Source: Artemisia argyi (taxonomy: Eukaryota; Streptophyta; Magnoliopsida; Asterales; Asteraceae). From it: a stretch of 64,000 bases of DNA. A program made the translations under genes and the position numbers. This document shows, piece after piece, positions 56,840 to 64,000 of this stretch; the first letter of the stretch is position 1, and each line of letters opens with the position of its first letter. Below the pieces are notes generated by a model that worked only from the letters and a program-made list of their open reading frames with translations, did no database searches and was not told the DNA's origin. Location: the NCBI GenBank assembly GCA_030686995.1, contig CM060708.1, positions 263,628,544 to 263,692,543 on the forward strand, given 5' to 3'.

Positions 56840-56880
56840 TGAACATTGGGGACAATGTTCAGTTTAGGTGTAGGGAGGGT
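56840..56880 (+). promoter_or_regulatory. Hairpin plus AGGTGTAGGGAGGG module
   Basis: Nine-base arms TGAACATTG (56840-56848) and CAATGTTCA (56853-56861) enclose the loop GGGA. TTTAGGTGTAGGGAGGG follows. Confidence 0.65.
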
Positions 56881-57394
56881 AAAATGGGATACCTTAGGAA
56901 CTAACTCCACTTGATTTTTGCTTTGTTTTAGAGTAAATGTGTAATAAAACTAACAGAAATAATTGTTAGGGCAAATTTGGCACTAAATTTAATTTTTTTG
57001 CAACATATAGGAGTGAAACTTTAGTCTTAATAAGCGTCTAATGGATAGGAATTATATAGCTAGCATAAAAACCGTACCACTCAAAAATTTCCACCCTAAA
57101 AATGTGGGGTTCGCCTTCAGATCTTTAGGAAAAAGCATTTCTCTTTAATGCTTATGAGTGTACCGGTAGTATATAGATTCTAGAACTTGCGTTTGTGATG
57201 CATCCCGAGGCCGCTAGTGAGACTACATTCGTGTAGTTAGGATTTGCTATATGATAAGAAGCATTAGGATAACCCGTGTTTTAAACCTGTTTTATAATTA
57301 CATTGACTTCATTGGTCAAGTAATTTTCCTACACCTTTGCGATGTAGTCATCTTTAGTACACGATACCCTAGTACACCCCTCAGCCTATCTTTT

Positions 57395-59065
57395 TCGCGG
57401 TTCTCGTAATATTTCGGTGGATTATGAACACGTATTTGGATTTGTCTAATTTGCATGATATTTTTCAACGTCACCCTTCGACACATAAATGGACTCGAGA
57501 TCATCCTTTAGTACAAATTATTAGCCATCCAGATGCACATGTAATGACAAGACAATGACTACACTCAGATAGTGAAACTTGCATCAATGCCCTCATAGGT
57601 TGTCAAGATGAACCCAAAAACATCAAACAGGCAATGACTTGTGACAACTGGATTGAATCAATGCAAGAATAACTCAATCAATTTAAAAGATTAGAAGATT
57701 GGGAATTAGTTGAAAGACTAGAAGGAGTCTTTGTCATTGGCTTAAAGTGGATCTAGAAAAACAAGTTGGATGCAGAAGGCACAGTGATTCGTAACAAATC
57801 CTGTTTGGTAGCTAAAGGATTTTCTCGGAAGGAAAGAATTGATTTTGTAGAATCTTTTGCTCCAGTGGCTAGGCTTGAAGCTATTCGGATTTTTCTAGCA
57901 TATGCTACTTACAAGAATATGGTTGTTTATCAAATGGACATGAAAATGGCATTTCTAAATGAACAATTACGTAAAGTGGTTTATGTTAGCTAACCAGAAG
58001 GCTTCGTTGATCCAAAAAGTCCTAATCATGTGTACAGACTCAAGAAGGCTCTTTACGGACTCAAACAAGCCCCACGAGCATGGTATGGCAAATTAACTGC
58101 TTTCTTGCTGCAAAACAATTTACTAAAGGTTCTGTGGATCCAACTTTATTTATTCAAAAACACGGGGAGGACATTTTAATTGTTCAAATTTATGTCAATG
58201 ACATTATTTTTGCTTCAACACACAAAAAGTATTCTAGTGCATTTGCAAGACTAATGAAATAAAATTTTGTAACGTCCATGATGGGTAAACTTACGGTCTT
58301 CCTTGAACTACAAGTTCATCAATCACCCCATGGAATTTTTCTAAATCAGTCCAAATATGCTCTTGAAATTTTAAAGAAACATTGAATGACCAGCTGTGAT
58401 ACTTATAATACTCCAATGGCTCATACAACCAAGCTAGATGCTGACATACATGGGACACCTGTTGACCCTACCAAATACCAAAGTATTATTGGGTCACTCA
58501 TGTTTCTCACAGCTAGTAGACCAGATATAGTTTTTGTTGTATATTTGTGCTTACGTTATCAGTCTAAACCTACTGAAAGGAACCTCTCTAAGGCTAAAAG
58601 AATCCTTTGATACGTAAAGGGAACCATTAACTTGGGGATCTGGCATCCGAAGGATTCTGGTTTTAAACTAATAGCTTTTTTCAGATGCTGACCATGCAGG
58701 ATGTTTAGACACACACAAAAGTACATCTGTTGGATTGTAGTTTCTAGGAGATAAGTTAGTGTCTTACCAATCAAAGAAGCAGGACTGCACATCATTATCA
58801 TCAACTGAATCAAAATATGTAGCTATGTCTGCATGATGTGCTCAAGTCATCTCGATGAGATCACAACTCATGGACTATGGCTATGTATTCAACAAGATTC
58901 CGATGTATTGTGACTCCAAGAGTGCCATTGCAATTTCCTCCAACACCGTTCATCATTCCAAGTCCAAGCACATTGCTCTCCGTTATCATTTCATCAAGGA
59001 GCATGTCGAGAAGGGCACAATTGAATTATATTTTGTGGGTACTGAATACCAGTTGGCAGACTTGT
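57395..59065 (+). pseudogene. Copia pol (RT and RNase H) remnant
   Basis: Pieces in order: STHKWTRDHPLVQIISHPDA (before RT), [106 protein letters not shown] and [20 protein letters not shown]. At least seven stops and several frame changes break it (for example near 57550, 57670, 57755, 57991 and 58261). The RT catalytic YVDD is YVND. The frame continues after the solo LTR at 62918 with LFTKALPPSRFVDLVHQIGM. Gag, protease and integrase are missing upstream. Confidence 0.9.
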
Positions 59066-62000
59066 TGATTGGCTCCAAACGGTCAACTAAATTGACCAGG
59101 TGAATGGTCAACTAAGTCAAACAGCCTAGAGTCAATGCTCCGCGGAATATAGTGGTTTCCCCGGGTCGTTATGTCCCGACGAGGTGTGATGGTTATAAAA
59201 TGGGTTTGTGATCGGGTGAATTTGGACAGGAAAGGGGTAATAAAGGTTTTGAATGATTACGCTAAGAAAATACGGATGAGAACGATTTAAACAAGTTATA
59301 TTAACAATAACGCGAAACCTAATTAACCTAAAACGTAAACTGAAAACTTAAAATCAGAAATTGCTTATACGTAAGCAGAAAAATAAGCCAAACGGCTTAA
59401 ATAGAAGCTATCACTTTATTTATGTTTTTGGTTTTTCTTATTTTACAAACTACTTTTAATAACGTAACCTAAATTAAAAACGTAAAAGTTATTTAAACTA
59501 AAACGCGAGTTAAAAATTAAAATAAACGCGAGTGCGCGAAATAAAACGTGAAATTTGAACTACGCAAACCCTACGGACATAAAAATTATATTTTCACGAA
59601 CCTAATAATCAAAGAAAATTTTAGAAAAAAGAAAATTATTTTTTTGACTTTTATATTATTTATTATTAATTAAAAACTATTTAAATACTAATAAAACTAA
59701 ATTAAATTATAAAAAATACTTAATGAACAGTAGAAATTATAAAACTTTTTATAAAAATACTAAGTGGTATACTAAAGATAGGAAAAATATAAAACTTATG
59801 AAAATCTTAATAATAAGCTGTAAAATAAGCAGTATAAGCTAATAAGCTAAATGGAACTTGTACTAGTATAAAAATAAAATAGGAAAACAATGACATTAAC
59901 ATAACACTAGGGAAGATGGTGCTTGAGCTCAGAGTGGGGTGTGGGTGTGGTTAACCAAACGACCAGGGTTCAAGTCCCACTCATGACCATTTTTCACAAA
60001 CATTTATTTTTTTGATTTTTTTCTTTTTGCCATCTGTTTAAACAACAATAACAACTAACTTTTACAAAGAAGCTTTGGCTGACAAGCTAGAAACAAGCTT
60101 ATGCAAAGCTTATTATCCAACAGGTGGTACTTTTTTTTGTTGCTCAAGTGAGCTTTTGAAATTAAGCCAACCCAATTAAGCCACAAAAGCTTAAACAAAC
60201 AAAGTACTAACTAGAAAGTAATCAACAACAAGTGACAACAACAACTAAATCAAACAAATAAAACAACAAGCTCAGTTGATAAAAGTTAATAACAAAAAGA
60301 GTATGCAGCAGCAGATCATCAGAGACAGGCCAATTGATGGCCTCAGATTAAGCACTTAATAAGCCAAAGTAAGCAAACTAACTCCTAAATCCTATAGACT
60401 ACCTAGGGGGCTACTCAAAACAACAACTAACAAGGTCTAACACCTACAATTGAAGAATCTAAGTCCCATCAAAATTCTATGAAAACTGAGTGCAGGGGAG
60501 GTATGAAAAGCCAAATCAGTACACAATAACACTCCAACAAGCTAATCTAATGGGGAAACAGAAACAGGCTTTTATGGGGAATCCTAAATAAGCTATGAGA
60601 AACAAAGATAAGCAATTCATAGCTCTAAACAAGCACAAAAAAAAAAACAGATAAGCACATCTACAAGTAGCACACCCAAAATAGTCCAAGGGGTGACTTG
60701 CAGGCCGTAAAAGAGCTTATCAAATAAGTTCTTAAGCCCAAAAGTAACCCTTGATCCAACAAGCTGGGTACACTGGCTTTCCAAATAGCTAAACATCATA
60801 ATCTAAGGTCCACAGACAAGCTCAAAATGAGCTTGTGAAAACCAGCTAAGCACAACTGATGACTCATTATATACGTTTCACTGGGTGTATTTGATGAGCA
60901 AGAACAAGCACGCAAACATGGATGAAAATTAGAATGAAGCATTGAAATAAGAAGCTGGTCTTATGAGCTTTTCAAAACAATAAAATTCACAAGCTAAGAT
61001 TCACAAAGCAACAAGCTACCAGCTTATGAAATCTGGCTTATGAAAACAACCCCTGGTGCAGGGGAGCTGATGGTGCAAACTAGCAGTTTCAAAACCAATT
61101 TTAAATGGGTGAATGAATTTCAAATGGCAAGTTTCTTTCTGAGCTTAACAAACAAGCTGCCAAAGATGGTAAAAATTGTTGATCAAACTGAATTTAAACC
61201 CTAGACACCTAAATGTGTTATCCTAACTTAAAATGAAACTAAAGCTAACTACATTACAAGCTTTTATACCTGTAACTAAGATTTGGAACTATAATACTCT
61301 AACAGTTAACGGTTTTAAAATTATACACTAGCTTTTTACTTTCTGGCTGAATTACTTCAAGCTTTATAACTAAATTGGGTTCCTAGGACTTAAATATATT
61401 TGTACAAACCTAAAATACCAACAAAACTCACTTATACTCAGTGAGACACTTCAATCCAAACACCCCTTAGTATTGTCTGTTGAGGTATTTTTCAAAGCAA
61501 CAAAGTGTTAAGAGCAAATCTATTTTGACAATGGATGTGAAACAAGTTTATAGGCACTCAGTAATCAATATTCAAAACTAATAAGCAGATTCCAAATAAG
61601 TATTACATAATAAGCCTTAAGAGCAAAATTTATCATTAACAAGTAAACTTCCACAACTGTATACCAAATCTTATACTAAGTTATGCAAACTCCAAACAAG
61701 CATAATAAGTTCTAAATTAGCATAGATGAAGCACAATTAAGCATAGGTGATCAGCAAAACTAAATAAGCAGTTATACTACAATACTTGTAAGCAATCTAA
61801 GTCTGCAGAATGTAAAAACAAGGATTGAATTAAAACTTGGTGAATTTCATTAATTAAAAAGGTACAAGAAAACAGCTAAAGCAAGCTTAAAGATACAAAC
61901 TAAAATTTAAAATCTACTCCTAATCACTACCCACTACTGCCATTCAATGGCATACAAATTATATATTTATACAAGAAAATCTAGGGTTTACATCTCTCTT

Positions 62001-62917
62001 GTCCACTTCTGTGCTTCATCACAGCCCTTGGATGCTTCAATCTTAATCTCAGCCCTTGGTTCCATTTTCTTGGCGGGAAAAGTTGAAATTGCAAGTTGGG
62101 GGGGTCTGTTACTTTGGCAGGGGGGAATTTGGATTTAAGTGGTGGAAAGTAGTAATAGGGTGTGGAGTGTGGGCTTGTGAAGGTGGGTAGGAGTAATAAT
62201 GGTGTTGGTGTTTGCAGGCTATGGCAGGGGGAGTAGGTTTGGAGGTCACGGGTTGAGAGGGAAAAGGGGGAGGGTTGACTACCTTGGTTTGACCTAGGGT
62301 ATTAGTTAAAACGGGGATGGGGATTTATTTTTGTGGGATTGGGCTTTTGGTTCTTTGGGCTGGATTGGGTGGATGTGTTTGGATTGGGTAGTAATTGCAA
62401 AGGGCTTGTTTTGGTTTGTGAACATAATACAAGGACCCAAGTTGCATTTTGCTGAAAATAAGGGACTAATTTTGCCAATCTTCTAAAATATTCCAAGGGA
62501 CCAATCTTGCCACATTTCATCAATATAAGTATCATAAAAGAGATTTTCCAAAATTTGAATATCCCGGGGTACTAATTTTGCCAATTTTCAAAGTACGGGG
62601 ACCAAATTTGTAAAATTGTGAAACTTATCATCAAAGGACTATTCATGACACTTGTGATTTCCAAAGGACCATATTTGACTTTTCAACCAAAAATATATGC
62701 TCAGGGACCAGTTTTGTAATTTTATGAAAGTTGGGGGACTGAAACTGCCAATTTTGCAAACTTTGTGCGCTTTTCATTTGTTTTTGCTCATTTTGCATCT
62801 AAAACATATAAAACACAATTTTGAAATATTTTCAGTATTTTGATGCATTTCTGAGTGTTTTTGTATGTTTTGCAGTTCAGATCAGACCAAAAATGATGAG
62901 TATTTGAGCACTCATCA
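59066..62917 (-). repeat. Solo LTR of the 30531 family, reversed
   Basis: 3852 bp; the reverse strand starts TGATGAGTGCTCAAATACTC and ends GGAGCCAATCA. It is homologous throughout to the LTRs of the 30531 element, but clearly more diverged and shorter. Perfect target duplication CTTGT at 59061-59065 and 62918-62922. No interior and no second LTR, so recombination between two LTRs probably removed the element. It also carries a tRNA-like insertion near 59924. Confidence 0.95.
59924..60000 (+). other. tRNA-like A and B boxes within the solo LTR
   Basis: A-box-like TGAGCTCAGAGTGG (59924-59937) and a perfect B box GGTTCAAGTCC (59967-59977), followed by T-rich sequence. Absent from the two young LTRs. 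Probably a SINE fragment; it does not form a full cloverleaf. Confidence 0.4.
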
Positions 62918-63337
62918 CTTGTTTACAAAAGCATTACCTCCTTCAAGGTTTGTTGACCTAGTTCATCAAATTGGTATGAGATGTTTGACTACATAAGATC
63001 TGGAAAACTTTCTCAAACACAACTGAAATAGTCAAACATCAAAAACATTTTGCAAATACTTTACCAAAAACTCAAAAATATTTTACACTTCTTTTATATT
63101 AAAAAAAATGCAAGTAAATGAATTAAATCAACACTTTGTTATTTTAAAAGTTTTTCACATTATTCATTAATCAAAGTGTTGAGGGGGAGAATGAAATTTT
63201 AAAAGAATTTTTTAAAATTGTACTTGCCTATTTTCAAAAAAATGTTGTTTAAAAATGTGTTGGTGATTTTATCCTCGTAATACTTTCATTGACTTAAAAA
63301 ATAAGAATTTTTGTAATACTCTAAAGTCAAGAGGGAG
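62918..63337 (+). pseudogene. Copia pol C-terminus and 3' non-coding part
   Basis: Right after the CTTGT duplication the pol frame resumes (LFTKALPPSRFVDLVHQIGM), with a stop near 62994 (CTACATAAG). The rest is T/A-rich, with a purine tract GAGGGGGAGAATG near 63181 and a final AAGAGGGAG just before 63338. Confidence 0.8.
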
Positions 63338-64000
63338 TGTTAAATGTTCTTGCCTAATCATTCCTAAAGTGTTTTTAGTTTTATGAGTAACTAGGGTCTA
63401 ATTGTGCAATATTGATAGTTAAGGGTCCAAACGTGACAATTGTTTGAAAGATAATTCTTTACACAAAATCAAAAAGTAATAATAATAAAAAAAAAAAAAA
63501 AAAAAAAGTGATTGCATTTACTATCACTATAAAATTATGCAGAATCATTTAATAGCACAACCACCTTAATCAACGGCTCAAAATCATTCGAATAATCCAA
63601 GCATCTAATCGCAAATCTGTAAGTTCTAGCATGGTGTTAGGATTATTATAAGAAATGGTTTTCATTTTTAACATGATCCAACGGCTAGATTTTGCACAAT
63701 TAATTGATTTAGGATTAGGGTTTATGTCAAAACGGTTTAATTTGATTGGGTGTGTTTGTGTTTAATGTTTGTGATGGGATAAGGCCAGAATTGTGTCCTT
63801 AACATGTTATGCATGACTAATTTTTCCTAGTAACATCAATTGGTCGATTCTTGATTTTAGGGTTCTTGCGTATAATTTGGATAAATTCAATTAAATGTGT
63901 TTTGGTTTAATTAAATGCATGAAATACTGTCCTTACATGTTTTGTAACACTATGTGATAATCAAATCATACCTAGAAACTCATGTTTTGTAACACTATGT
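63338..64000 (+). repeat. Start of the Copia 3' LTR, cut by the window end
   Basis: TGTTAAATGTTCTTGCC follows the purine tract AAGAGGGAG, the expected position of the 3' LTR. Contains a poly-A run (about 63488-63507). The LTR end is not in the window, so the boundary rests on position alone. Confidence 0.55.

Larger units (their letters stand above)
53641..57392 (+). mobile_element. Second Athila/Tat-like non-autonomous element, 3'-truncated
   Basis: 5' LTR (53641-55064), primer site, broken gag/protease-like gene and part of the 3' interior, including the hairpin module. The match to the 16793 element ends near 57392 (CCTATCTTTTTC), where a Copia pol fragment begins. There is no 3' LTR in the window. 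Confidence 0.8.

Noticed and set aside
62302..62535. 77-codon minus-strand frame
   Set aside because: Lies in the GGTCC-repeat part of the solo LTR and has no counterpart domain.

Overview
This 64 kb window is plant nuclear DNA, almost certainly from a eudicot. It is AT-rich, dominated by nested LTR retrotransposons, and carries one gene that looks intact: a two-exon cytochrome P450 of CYP706 type at 47331-49029 on the minus strand. Several of the non-autonomous retroelement proteins have wording I know from predicted proteins of Asteraceae, especially Tanacetum, Artemisia and Chrysanthemum-type genomes: the CCEYCGG knuckles, the GSEDTIFDPG tail and the DNPRPPFVKIDP protease-like domain. I therefore infer an Asteraceae genome, from memory of the families and not from a search.

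Layout. 1-11325: a full-length Ty3/gypsy chromovirus of Tekay/Del type on the minus strand. It has 3.16 kb LTRs, one uninterrupted 1533-codon polyprotein and a 5-bp target duplication GGTAT. It sits inside a LINE-like reverse transcriptase pseudogene whose two halves lie at 1-192 and 11326-12190. 12190-16792: microsatellite, a SINE tail, the 3' end of a Reina-like gypsy element, and scrambled SIRE-like Copia LTRs. 16793-22424: a non-autonomous Athila/Tat-like element (tRNA-Asp primer site) with a broken gag/protease-like gene. 22425-27650: a broken MULE transposase of FAR1 type, tandem repeats and long (AT)n tracts. 28300-30530 and 41648-42960: gene-fragment territory with repeated exon-like blocks, a piece of S-adenosylmethionine decarboxylase and a piece of a NIK-type receptor kinase, all minus strand. 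It is split by a young 11.1 kb non-autonomous LTR element (30531-41647, target duplication CATAT) that encodes one zinc-knuckle protein. 46535-46816: a hAT-like MITE. 47331-49029: the P450. 49420-53070: small DNA transposons, including a 1.5 kb MULE-like element with about 108-bp inverted repeats and a perfect 9-bp target duplication, and a Tourist-like MITE with a TTA duplication. 53641-57392: a second, 3'-truncated copy of the Athila/Tat-like family. 57395-64000: a Copia pol pseudogene interrupted by a reversed solo LTR (59066-62917, target duplication CTTGT), then the start of its 3' LTR.

The elements form a clear nesting series. Four insertions are proven by matching target duplications and, in two cases, by the reading frame resuming exactly on the other side.

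The most interesting signal is in the non-autonomous elements. Their 3' non-coding parts repeatedly carry a short hairpin (arms of 6-9 bp, mostly with an RGGA loop) followed within a few bases by an AGTGTGGGGG-like purine tract. The arms differ in sequence between copies but stay complementary, which points to a conserved RNA or DNA structure. The 30531 element also has four tandem units, each with its own compensated hairpin. The LTR promoters of the 16793 family carry clusters of the dyad TGACGGCGTCA immediately upstream of the TATA box.
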